A DNA stretch of 64,000 nucleotides from Dickeya dianthicola NCPPB 453 (GTDB lineage: Bacteria > Pseudomonadota > Gammaproteobacteria > Enterobacterales > Enterobacteriaceae), in contig NZ_CM001841.1 in assembly GCF_000365305.1 (NCBI RefSeq), positions 3,257,120 through 3,321,119 of the forward strand, given 5' to 3'. The position numbers were made by a program, and so were the translations under genes. Position 1 is the stretch's first letter, and each line of letters opens with the position of its first letter. Positions 56,325-64,000 of the stretch are shown here, piece by piece. The notes under the pieces are model-generated. The model made no database searches and was not told the DNA's origin. It worked only from the letters and a program-made list of their open reading frames with translations.

Positions 56325-58379
56325 TCAAGCGGCCAGTGCCTCGGCGGGTTCATCCGCCACGGCTTCGGCATCCTCTGGGGCGTTCTGCTCCGGTCCTTCC
56401 GCCTGTGCCACCTCCTGCGGGGCTTCGGCCTTGAAGATCGCAGGCATCCAGCCCGTGCCATCGGCCAGCCGCTCGGCTTCGTTGGCGATGTCGGCCTTCT
56501 TGAGCTTCGCCAGCCGATTGACGTGCTCCGGCGCGTACTCGCCGACGGCTTGGAGAATTGCGGCCTTCGGCACATGCCGGAAATAGCCCTCGGCGGTCGG
56601 CTTCCACCATGCGGCCATGTCGAGGCCCACGGCCTGCGCCAGTTCCGCGCCGGGCTGGTGCTGCGTGGCGCGAGGCGTTACCACGTCCACCGTCGAAGCC
56701 ACGCACACGGCCAGCAGCTTGACCAGTTCGTCTTGTTCCATCGCCAGCAGCGCGGCGAACAGCTCGGCGCTGTCCTCTGGCAGCTTGCCACCCCATGCCT
56801 GTTGCAGTTCGCGCAGGGCGACAGCGGCGGACGATTCCGGCCAGTCCGGGGCCATGCCTTCCAGCCGGTCTTGCGGCGTGAGGCGCACGCCCAGCGGCAG
56901 GGAATCACGGTTGAGGCCGTACCGGCTTTCCTGCAAGACGGACTGCACCATGCCATGCACCAGCGCGGCCAGCGCCACTTGCGGATGTCGGGCGACTTCG
57001 ACTTGCAACGCCGCCGTGCGGTGCGCGCTCAAGCGTTGCGCCAGCCGGTCGGATATGGCGGGTGCTTTCGCTTCGTCTGCCGTTTCGCCTTCGTCGTCGT
57101 TCTCGGCTTCACCATCCGCGAACCCCTGCCGCAACCGTTCCAGCGTGCGCAGCGCCTTGGCTTCGGCTTCACGCAGCAGCCCGCGATGAATCACCGCTTC
57201 GCCGCTGCGGTTGATGGTAACGATGGCCCCGGCTGCGGCTTTCACGTTCGGGCTGTAGTCTTGCAAGGCGTTTTCCAGCGCCTGCAACTGTTCGCCCAGC
57301 GCTTCGCCTTCCTCTTGCAGCGCGTCGGTCTTTTCCTCGTCCTCCGCGTCCAGAGCGGCATCGAGGGCTTCGCCTACCTCCTGCATCTTGGTTTGCAGTT
57401 TCTCGATCCGTTGGGCCTCGCGTTTGGTCGGTTCGCGCCGTTCCCTCGGGGCGCGCTGGAAGGCGTGCAGCTCGGCATGAGTCACGCCCGGTGTGGCATC
57501 CCCCCATGCCCAGCCTTCGGCCTTCACTTCGGCGGCGATTCCCGCCAGCTTGTCTTGCGCCAGCCGTTCCAGCAGCGCGGCATCGGTCAGATACACGCCC
57601 GCATCGCCTTCCGCGAACAGGTCGCGGCGAACTCCACCGCCCGCCTGCTCGTAGGCATCCAGACCGACGAAGCGCACCAGCGGATGCCGGTAGACGTCGA
57701 TCTCGCGCTCAGTGAGGCGTTCGCGTAGCGCGGATGGTTGGCGCTGCCACGTCGGCGCATCGTAGAACGCGCTTTCCTGCGCGGCGTGGTCGTCGGTGAT
57801 GGCAAGCGCCATCAACTGATCAAGCGTCACGGCATCAGCCCGATAGTCGGCCATCAGGCGCGGCGAGACATTCGCCAGCTTCAAGCGGCGCTGCACCACC
57901 AGCGGCGTGACGGAAAAATCCGCTGCTATGTCTTCGATGGGCCGACCTTCGGCCACCAGTGCGGCGAACGCCTCGAACTGGTCTGCCGGGTGCATGGCTT
58001 CGCGCTGCACGTTCTCGGTAAGGCTGGCGGTGCGGGCCGTGCCGTCGGCCACCAGCAGGCAAGGCACCTCCCATTCCTTCGGGATGCGGTGCTTCTTCGC
58101 CAGCAGCTTGAGGGCTGCGAGGCGACGGCCACCGGCCACGACTTCGTAATGCTCGCCATCGGCGGCTGCAATCACGATGAGGTTTTGCAGCAGGCCCACG
58201 CGCTGGATGGACGCGGCCAGTTCGGGGATGGACATGCGCGGGGTCTTGCGCACGTTGTGGCCCGTGGGGCGCAGCACCAGCCGCGACAGCGGAACCAGAA
58301 TCAGGTTCTTGCTCGGGTCGGCGGCTTCCAGCGTGGCGGCGTGGATGGTGCGGGCTTCGGTTTGGGTAGTGGCGTTCAT
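56325..58379 (-). CDS. ParB/RepB/Spo0J-family partition-like protein (large ICE type)
   Basis: A 684-residue protein. Residues about 25-130 form the ParB N-terminal domain: LILVPLSRLVLRPTGHNVRK, IPELAASIQRVGLLQNLIVI, EVVAGGRRLAALKLLA and LTENVQREAMHPADQFEAF, followed by a KorB-type helix-turn-helix (IEDIAADFSVTPLVVQRRLKLANVSP). The remainder is an acidic, coiled region and a C-terminal domain. Such oversized ParB proteins are carried by plasmids and integrative elements. The ATG at 58379 follows GGAGATACACC. Likely in one transcription unit with the DUF932 gene. Confidence 0.9.
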   Translation of the reverse strand: MNATTQTEARTIHAATLEAADPSKNLILVPLSRLVLRPTGHNVRKTPRMSIPELAASIQRVGLLQNLIVIAAADGEHYEVVAGGRRLAALKLLAKKHRIPKEWEVPCLLVADGTARTASLTENVQREAMHPADQFEAFAALVAEGRPIEDIAADFSVTPLVVQRRLKLANVSPRLMADYRADAVTLDQLMALAITDDHAAQESAFYDAPTWQRQPSALRERLTEREIDVYRHPLVRFVGLDAYEQAGGGVRRDLFAEGDAGVYLTDAALLERLAQDKLAGIAAEVKAEGWAWGDATPGVTHAELHAFQRAPRERREPTKREAQRIEKLQTKMQEVGEALDAALDAEDEEKTDALQEEGEALGEQLQALENALQDYSPNVKAAAGAIVTINRSGEAVIHRGLLREAEAKALRTLERLRQGFADGEAENDDEGETADEAKAPAISDRLAQRLSAHRTAALQVEVARHPQVALAALVHGMVQSVLQESRYGLNRDSLPLGVRLTPQDRLEGMAPDWPESSAAVALRELQQAWGGKLPEDSAELFAALLAMEQDELVKLLAVCVASTVDVVTPRATQHQPGAELAQAVGLDMAAWWKPTAEGYFRHVPKAAILQAVGEYAPEHVNRLAKLKKADIANEAERLADGTGWMPAIFKAEAPQEVAQAEGPEQNAPEDAEAVADEPAEALAA

Positions 58380-58444
58380 GGTGTATCTCCAATCGAATGA
58401 AACAAGGAATGGAGGGGAAACCGCCCCTCCGGTGGGGGGACGAT

Positions 58445-59272
58445 TCAGGCTTTGAGGGCGCGCATACCATCGGCCAGCAGCCACAAGGCGCGGTTCAGAC
58501 GGATGTTTTGGTCAATGCCCTGCACCGGGCGCGTGCTTTGCCTGCGGCCATTCGCGGCGCGGCCATGCAAGCCGCCCTTGGTCAAGTTCTCCTGCGTGCG
58601 GTTGAACACGCTCCACAGGTCAGGGCGGCGGTCGTCAAACCGGCGCGGCATCAGGATTTGCGATTCGGTGATGGGTGCGGGCTTGTCCGGGTCGTCGTAT
58701 TTGAGGGCCAGCGCGGCGCGGGCGAACACCTCGGATTCGCCATCGTCCAGCGTGATGCCGCGCATCAGGTCGCGCGATTCTTTCACCTGTTCGAAGCCGC
58801 CCAATACTTGATAAGCGCCCTCGATGACAAGCCCTGCCACGTTGCCTTTGTGGGGTACGCGCACGTCTGCCACGGTGTCGCCGCAGACAAGGCCATTGCT
58901 GCAAACGAAGCGGAACATCCCGGCCAGCATCTGATAGCTGCTCGTCCCGTCATGGGAATTGAGCAACACGATTTCATTGGCTTCCGCACCGTTGATCTGG
59001 CTTGCGTGGCGCAGGCGCAGCATGTGCTTGGTGTGCTCGCGCTTGCCTTCATCGCGCACGCGGGTCTGCGTCACCATGAAGGGCTGGAAGCCTTCTTTGC
59101 GCAGTTCGGTCAGCACGGCGGCGGTGGGGATGTAGCTGTAACGCTCGGAACGGCTCTCATGCGGAGCGTCTGCGAAGATGGACGGGGCTACGCGGCGGAT
59201 TTGGTCATCGGACAGTGGGGAATCGCTGCGCAGCGATGGGGGACGGGAAGCGAAACGAGATGCGAGTTGCAT
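58445..59272 (-). CDS. DUF932 (phage/plasmid-like) protein
   Basis: A 275-residue DUF932 protein (RYSYIPTAAVLTELRKEGFQPF, IVLLNSHDGTSSYQML, RFVCSNGLVCGD). The family is common on plasmids, phages and integrative elements beside ParB-like, DUF736 and RadC genes, function unknown. The ATG at 59272 is preceded by AGGAGAAAGATC. It is 65 bases upstream of the ParB-like gene. Confidence 0.9.
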   Translation of the reverse strand: MQLASRFASRPPSLRSDSPLSDDQIRRVAPSIFADAPHESRSERYSYIPTAAVLTELRKEGFQPFMVTQTRVRDEGKREHTKHMLRLRHASQINGAEANEIVLLNSHDGTSSYQMLAGMFRFVCSNGLVCGDTVADVRVPHKGNVAGLVIEGAYQVLGGFEQVKESRDLMRGITLDDGESEVFARAALALKYDDPDKPAPITESQILMPRRFDDRRPDLWSVFNRTQENLTKGGLHGRAANGRRQSTRPVQGIDQNIRLNRALWLLADGMRALKA

Positions 59273-59906
59273 GATCTTTCTCCTGAAAAAAAGGGTTTGC
59301 TGTTCACGCCGCACACCGGATTCCAAGATTCGGAGCCCAGCCTTTCGGCTGTTCGGTGCGGTCGGCACGAGGAACTCGGTTGGCCTCGTTGCCACCGTCT
59401 TTCCTGAGTTCATCGCCCGCGACGGTCAGGAGCGCGCGGACAGGAGCTGTCAAGGAAACAAGCGCAGGGTTGGTGCGGCCCGCAGGCGCAGTCGAGGACA
59501 CGGCCCTGCGCGCCTTGACGGCACATGGCCGCGGGCTACAGTCGCGAGCAAGGTGATGGAGTCAGGAAAGATGGCTGGACAGGCAACGGCCTTCCCTGTG
59601 TGCTGTCCGCACGGCAAGCGAAGCGCGCAGGCCCGGATCTGGAAGCCGGGCCGGAGGCGTTAGCCGAGCAGAGCGAGGGAACGATGGAAGCCCGACAGGG
59701 GCGAGACCCCGCAGGGGGCTCGATGAGCAGCACGACAGCGCGCTCGGACGCCTGTCCGGGGACGCCCACATTGCCGTCAGCAGGTATCTGAGAGCCGATT
59801 CGGCAATGATTTTTCGGTTACCGGAAAATCCATCTTGGTTCAATATGTCGCGAGGCGCCTAAACGTTTTGACGATCAAAAGAGGCGCACAAACAAGGAGT
59901 CCAGTT
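59273..59906. other. Non-coding gap with repeat copy 2
   Basis: About 630 bases between divergent genes. 59614-59665 is the second copy of the GC-rich repeat; near 59690-59760 the sequence GACAGGGGCGAGACCCCGC forms a small stem. No supported gene. Confidence 0.45.
59614..59665. repeat. Element-specific GC-rich repeat, copy 2 (partial)
   Basis: GCAAGCGAAGCGCGCAGGCCCG and GCCGGAGGCGT match copies at 54851 and 62213; the later blocks are missing. Confidence 0.65.
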
Positions 59907-61466
59907 ATGTCGTCAATGCAGGGCAGGTTTCACGAACAGTCGGCTCATCTGAGGACCTTATTGGATAGCGATCCTGCCGAGGCGATAAAGCAAGCCAGGG
60001 AAATCAATCTTGATACCCCTGAACCCGAGCGCTTCAATCTGATGGTTCTGCGTGCAAGCGCCTTAGTGGATGGCGGCGCCTTGACTCAACAGCAAGACGC
60101 AATTGAAGAAGGGTTGGTATTGTTTCGTGAATTGCACGATCGATTCCCGACTGCTGACATCACCTACAACCTGGCAAATGGGTTGGTTGCGGCGACAGGC
60201 ATTCCGCCTCGCGGTCCTAGTTGGCTAGATCATCAGGAACGCACTAGAGAGCACCGTGCCGAAGCACGCCGATGCTTCTGGAAGGTAGCGCAAGACCTAG
60301 ATGTCGATTCAGCGCTGAGAACCCAGGCCTGGAGCAACCTTGCCAACCAGTTCAGCAGCAGCTATCGACTTGGCGAAGCTCATGATGCGTGGCTTGCCGC
60401 ATTGGAGACCGATCCAGAAAACGGAGTTGCAGCAAGTTCCGCGGCCCGTAATTTGTTATGGCTTTATGAGGGAGGCGGCTGTTCAGACCTTACCCGGATC
60501 GAGGCGATTATGTTGGCCAAGATTGCACATCGGCATCGAGATCGGGTCATCCAATATGCTGGCGCACAGGCCGCAGAGCAGATCGCTGCGTTCGCCAGCG
60601 AACTAGAAGATCCACCGCCGCGATCACCACACACAGATCCATTCATCAGGTGGGTCGAGCGCCAGCGCCTGACGCTTGCACCAGCGGTCGAACTCGTCGA
60701 TCCCTCCTTGGGCAAGCTGGACTGGCTCATGCTTCCAGGGATTCTGGAACGCGAATCGGACGCAAGCGGAATGCCTCCACCCGTATTCGCCATGTTTAAC
60801 GTGCTCAAGAGCGATTTCATCCTTGCGCGCGACCTGGCATGGCGGGCTGCCGACGAAGACGTGTGGCCAGCGACGGGGCGATATGGGGACACTCTTGATT
60901 ACGCTACCTACGGCCCAGATGCGTCTGCGCTTATTTTGGCACACCGCACGGCGCTCGACCTGCTCGACAAGATCGCAGTAACGGCGAACCATTACTTCGA
61001 GTTTGGGCAACCGCCAGATAAGGTCTACTTTGGCAAACTATGGCGAGGAAACCCTGGCAAGGCGACTGGTGTGCGCCCACTTGCCGAAAAGGTGGAGAAG
61101 GCGATTCGCGGGGGCGCCACTGCCCTCTATGGCCTTGTGGAGCTTGCCGAGGACTATGACAGCAGCGCAGGTATCTTGCGCTCACAAAAGGACCTCCGGA
61201 ACGCAGGCACGCACCGATTTGTGGTGCTACATGACTTTGGCGACCCAGCGCACGGTAGACAGGCACCTGAAATCGAACATCACAAAAGGGAACCGTTTAT
61301 TCAGGAGGTATTGCGCGCTTTGCGTGTCGCTAGGTCGGCCATCCAAATGCTTGCGCTTTCAATTTCGCAACACGAACAAGGCTTGGTGCAGCGGACGGCT
61401 GGCCTTATTGGATCGCTGGCCGTCCCCGACCACGATTGGATTCGAGGACGCGACGCTGAAATTTGA
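59907..61466 (+). CDS. LA2681-like HEPN-domain protein, probable RNase effector
   Basis: A 519-residue protein. The N-terminal half is a TPR-like helical array (ERFNLMVLRASALVDGGAL, DITYNLANGLVAATG, WSNLANQFSSSYRLGEAHDAW). The C-terminal half matches LA2681-type HEPN proteins, with the catalytic RNxxxH motif intact as Arg431-Asn432-xxx-His436 in DLRNAGTHR. HEPN proteins are metal-independent RNases common in toxin and phage-defence systems. The ATG at 59907 follows AAGGAGTCCAGTT. It is cargo inside the integrative element, next to radC and a zinc-hook ATPase. Target RNA unknown. Confidence 0.78.
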   Translation: MSSMQGRFHEQSAHLRTLLDSDPAEAIKQAREINLDTPEPERFNLMVLRASALVDGGALTQQQDAIEEGLVLFRELHDRFPTADITYNLANGLVAATGIPPRGPSWLDHQERTREHRAEARRCFWKVAQDLDVDSALRTQAWSNLANQFSSSYRLGEAHDAWLAALETDPENGVAASSAARNLLWLYEGGGCSDLTRIEAIMLAKIAHRHRDRVIQYAGAQAAEQIAAFASELEDPPPRSPHTDPFIRWVERQRLTLAPAVELVDPSLGKLDWLMLPGILERESDASGMPPPVFAMFNVLKSDFILARDLAWRAADEDVWPATGRYGDTLDYATYGPDASALILAHRTALDLLDKIAVTANHYFEFGQPPDKVYFGKLWRGNPGKATGVRPLAEKVEKAIRGGATALYGLVELAEDYDSSAGILRSQKDLRNAGTHRFVVLHDFGDPAHGRQAPEIEHHKREPFIQEVLRALRVARSAIQMLALSISQHEQGLVQRTAGLIGSLAVPDHDWIRGRDAEI

Positions 61467-61509
61467 ATGCGTCGCGCCGACGTCGATAGGGGCTCGCACG
61501 GCCCCAAGG

Positions 61510-62016
61510 TCAGAGCACGCCACACTCTGCGAATGACGTAGTGGCCTCGCCGCCGCCGACGATGTGATCCAGCGTGCGAACGTCCACCAGCGCCAGGGCT
61601 TCCTTGAGGCGCTGAGTCAGAAGCTTGTCGGCCTGGCTCGGCTCGGAATTCCCGCTCGGATGATTGTGCGAAAAGATCACGGCCGCCGCATTGTGATGCA
61701 GTGCCGTTTTCACGACTTCGCGCGGATACACCGATGCCTGGTCGATGGTGCCGCGGAACAACTCCACGTATTCGATCAGACGGTTCTGGCTGTCGAGAAA
61801 CAAGGCTGCGAAAACCTCATGCTCGAAGTTGGCCAGCTTTGTGCGTAGGTAGTCCTTGACCAGCGCTGGCGAAGAGAACAACGTCCCGCGTGGAATCTTC
61901 TGGTCGATGACGTACCGCGCAGCTTCCAGAATTTGGTCCGCAGTGGCCGGCAGATATCGCCCCTGGTCGTCACGCACCAGCAGCGAGGAATCGAGAGACA
62001 GAGAAAGTTGCGACAT
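61510..62016 (-). CDS. RadC-family JAB/MPN domain protein
   Basis: A 168-residue RadC (DUF2466) protein of the short type carried by mobile elements. The JAMM-like metal site is intact: His117 and His119 in SHNHPSG with Asp130 in SEPSQAD, plus Glu65 near the start of the domain. Its role in recombination or repair is disputed; on integrative elements it accompanies anti-restriction and DUF932 genes. It converges on the HEPN gene. Confidence 0.92.
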   Translation of the reverse strand: MSQLSLSLDSSLLVRDDQGRYLPATADQILEAARYVIDQKIPRGTLFSSPALVKDYLRTKLANFEHEVFAALFLDSQNRLIEYVELFRGTIDQASVYPREVVKTALHHNAAAVIFSHNHPSGNSEPSQADKLLTQRLKEALALVDVRTLDHIVGGGEATTSFAECGVL

Positions 62017-62387
62017 GATCGTGCTCCGGTTGCTCGGGCGGAATTGCCCGGAACCGGCTCCAACACGGCGCAGCGCAAGCAGTCAGGGGTCAGCGACGGC
62101 CGCCAGGACGCAAGCGCGCAAGGCGCGCGCAGCCCTTGACGGCGAGAACGCCGTGATACGGTGAAGGGAACAGCAAGACCGCCCACACCTCGCCCGCAGA
62201 GACGACGGAAATGCAAGCGCAGCGCGCAGGCCCGCAAGGCCGGAGGCGTCAGGGATCAAAGCCGGACGGCCGCGACTCCGACGGCGGCACGCCGGGATGC
62301 TATTACGTCTCGGAATTCTCCCCAATGAAATACAACATAGCTAAACTGATGTCATATCAAGCAAACAATCGAAGCAGGGAGGGACTC
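62017..62387. other. Divergent gap with repeat copy 3
   Basis: About 370 bases between radC and the ATPase gene. 62213-62290 holds the third copy of the GC-rich repeat; 62300-62387 is AT-richer and contains the AGGGAGG ribosome-binding site of the ATPase. Confidence 0.45.
62213..62290. repeat. Element-specific GC-rich repeat, copy 3
   Basis: GCAAGCGCAGCGCGCAGGCCCG, GGCCGGAGGCGTCAGGGAT, AAAGCCGGACGGCCGCGA and GACGGCGGCACG follow the same order as copy 1 at 54851. Confidence 0.7.
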
Positions 62388-64000
62388 ATGGCGATATTGC
62401 AAGAAATCTTGGCATGGACTCAGGGGCTTCCGGCATGGCAGAGCGATGCAGTTTCTCGCTTGCTCGCCAAACACGCGCTGACGCCGCAGGATCATGAGGA
62501 TTTATACGCCTTACTCAAGTTGGCCCACGGAATTCCTGATCCCAAGAATCGCCAACCCAAGCCGCTAACTACCGATCAGATTCCCGCGCAGGTTAAGGCG
62601 ACTACGCATATCGAGCTGCGAGCTATAAAGAACCTGCACAACGTCAACGCAATTGCCGAAAATCAACAATTGGCGGTTGGCCCGGTGGGCATGACAGTGA
62701 TTTATGGTGATAACGGATCTGGCAAATCAGGATACTCACGGGTTCTCAAGCGTGCCTGCCGGGCGCGCGATCAATCAGAGCCGATTCACCCCAATGCCAA
62801 TTTGCCGGGAGCTAAGGCCGGAAACGCTCAAGCATCGTTTGATATAGCAATTGATGGTGCTATCAAAGAGGTGGTGTGACAACAAGGGAAAGAGGCGCCA
62901 CCAGAGCTTTCATCATTCGCCATATTCGATGCGCGTTGCGCGCGCGCCTATTTGGATAACGAGGATGACTTCTCCTACGTGCCGTATGGATTAGACGTAT
63001 TCGAGGCGCTCGCCAAGGTTTGCCAACAACTTAAAACGAGCATTGAAACAGAGCAAAAACAGTCGGCAGTGGATCTCGCTGTCTTTGCGCATCTCCAGGG
63101 GGAAACGGCCGTCGGCAAGCTGATCGGTGCTCTCTCTGCGAAAACGACCACTGCACAGATTGAAGCACTTTCCGCTCTTAAGCCAGAAGAGCTTGAGCAA
63201 AGGGAAATGCTAGAGAAAAGCCTCAAAGAGAACAACCCGAAGGAAAAGGCGGGCCTTTTGCGCTTGCGCGCGCGCCGTATCGCGGCAATCGCCAAAAATG
63301 CCACCGAAAAAGGACTCGTAGTCGGCCCGGAGGCCATCGTCAAGTTGAAGGCGCTTGCCGATGCTTTTCGCACGGCGCAGGCTGCTGCAGCCCTCGCGGC
63401 GAAGGATTTCAAGGAAGGCGAAAACCTTCTGCCGGGGACCGGCGGAGAAGCGTGGCGGGAACTGTTCGACGCGGCTAGGAAATTCGCGCTCGAAGCTCAT
63501 CCAGACAAACAGTTTCCAGAGTTGGGCGCCAACGCTGCGTGCCCGCTGTGCCAACAGCCGTTGGCCGCAGGCGCAGAACGGTTGATGCGATTCGAGGCGT
63601 TCATACAAGCGGAAGCGGAAAAAACGGCTCAGGCGCGGCGCCAGGCGCTCGCTGTCGAGTACCGACCGTTTGCAGCTTCGGTTATGACGTTAAGCCTCGA
63701 TGAGGCGACGCAGACGGAGTTGGAACAAATAGACCAGCAATTGGTGGCCGACACCAAGGCTTTTGAGGCTGCACTGACGGTTCGGCATGAAGCGATCAAG
63801 GCCGCGATCGTGTCCCATGACTGGGCTGGTTTGGATCAGACTCTGGTCAGCCCAGCTGATCGGCTACAGGCCATCGCTGACAAACTGAATGCTGAGGCGG
63901 AGGCGTTGGAAAAGGCTTCGAACGAGGAAGCGCGCGCTGCGTTGCAGAAGCAACTCGGCGAGTTGGATGTCCGCGTAAAGCTCAGTCAAGTCAAGGAAGC
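62388..64000 (+). pseudogene. Rad50/RloC-like zinc-hook AAA ATPase interrupted by an in-frame TGA (3' end outside window)
   Basis: The frame starts at ATG 62388 (AGGGAGG upstream) and shows Walker A GDNGSGKSGYSRVLKRA at residues 107-123. Codon 164 is TGA (62877-62879), probably a mutated TGG. The same frame then stays open for 373 codons to the window edge: SSFAIFDARCARAYLD, a long coiled coil, the zinc-hook CPLC at codons 385-388, and more coiled coil. Such SMC-like ATPases include the tRNase RloC and several phage-defence proteins. The second half of the ATPase lies outside, so the effector is unknown. It may be a pseudogene, a read-through gene, or a sequencing error. Confidence 0.72.

Noticed and set aside
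56523-57728. 401-codon plus-strand frame opposite the ParB-like gene
   Set aside because: It is an antisense shadow in high-GC DNA; the minus-strand ParB gene has clear domains and a ribosome-binding site.
62877-62879. Selenocysteine codon
   Set aside because: No SECIS-like hairpin is evident right after the TGA and this ATPase family is not a known selenoprotein; a TGG-to-TGA mutation is simpler.

Overview
The first ~41 kb reads as the chromosome of a soft-rot enterobacterium, most likely Dickeya. It carries a complete mdtABCD-baeSR multidrug-efflux operon followed by trhP (yegQ) and the sRNA cyaR, the same order as in Escherichia coli. It also carries a compact second type II secretion (T2SS) locus ending in a Tat-signalled pectin/pectate lyase-like protein, which matches the Stt/PnlH system known from Dickeya dadantii. 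The last ~22 kb is a GC-rich, insertion-riddled mosaic that looks acquired from a Pseudomonas- or beta-proteobacteria-like source. No tRNA, rRNA or CRISPR array was seen.

Layout. 0.1-2.7 kb: tail of an unknown gene, aldo/keto reductase, nucleoside transporter nupC. 2.7-13.9 kb: mdtA-mdtB-mdtC-mdtD-baeS-baeR, tightly overlapping, with a candidate BaeR box upstream. 14-17.1 kb: glutathionyl-hydroquinone reductase, trhP, cyaR with a CRP site at -41.5, psiE. 17.4-23.7 kb: a catabolic cluster (truncated isomerase, NHS-type symporter, two sugar-isomerase TIM barrels, a Gfo/Idh/MocA dehydrogenase, a LacI regulator). Three copies of the palindrome GTAATCGATTAC lie in front of its two divergent arms and are very likely the LacI operators. 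24.0-25.1 kb: thiD behind a TPP riboswitch, with a 35-codon remnant of thiM between them. 25.7-28.5 kb: an AT-rich polar amino-acid ABC transporter with two permease genes flanking the ATPase. 28.6-29.0 kb: a VOC-family protein.

29.5-39.7 kb: the second T2SS in the order C-like, D, E, F, G, I, J, K, L, M, then PnlH. GspH, GspN and a prepilin peptidase are absent, and GspC lacks a PDZ domain. Behind it, on the opposite strand, are an unrecognised exported protein and a small lipoprotein with the two-cysteine pattern of T2SS pilotins, a candidate missing partner for the SttD secretin.

41.2-51.3 kb is a scar-rich accessory region. It holds a GyrI-like gene bracketed by inverted repeat arrays, a broken and an intact short-chain dehydrogenase, a START-domain protein, AraC- and LysR-type regulators, a small NADP-oxidoreductase, an NTF2-like exported protein, and remnants of IS3, IS4, a D12-class DNA adenine methylase and DUF736. 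A complete ISL3-family element lies at 51341-53064. From 53.5 kb to the end the genes are those of an integrative element backbone (XRE regulator, DUF736, ParB-like, DUF932, RadC). Its cargo is an LA2681-type HEPN protein with an intact RNxxxH motif, and a Rad50-like zinc-hook ATPase interrupted by one in-frame TGA and running off the window. This end is the best candidate for a defence module.
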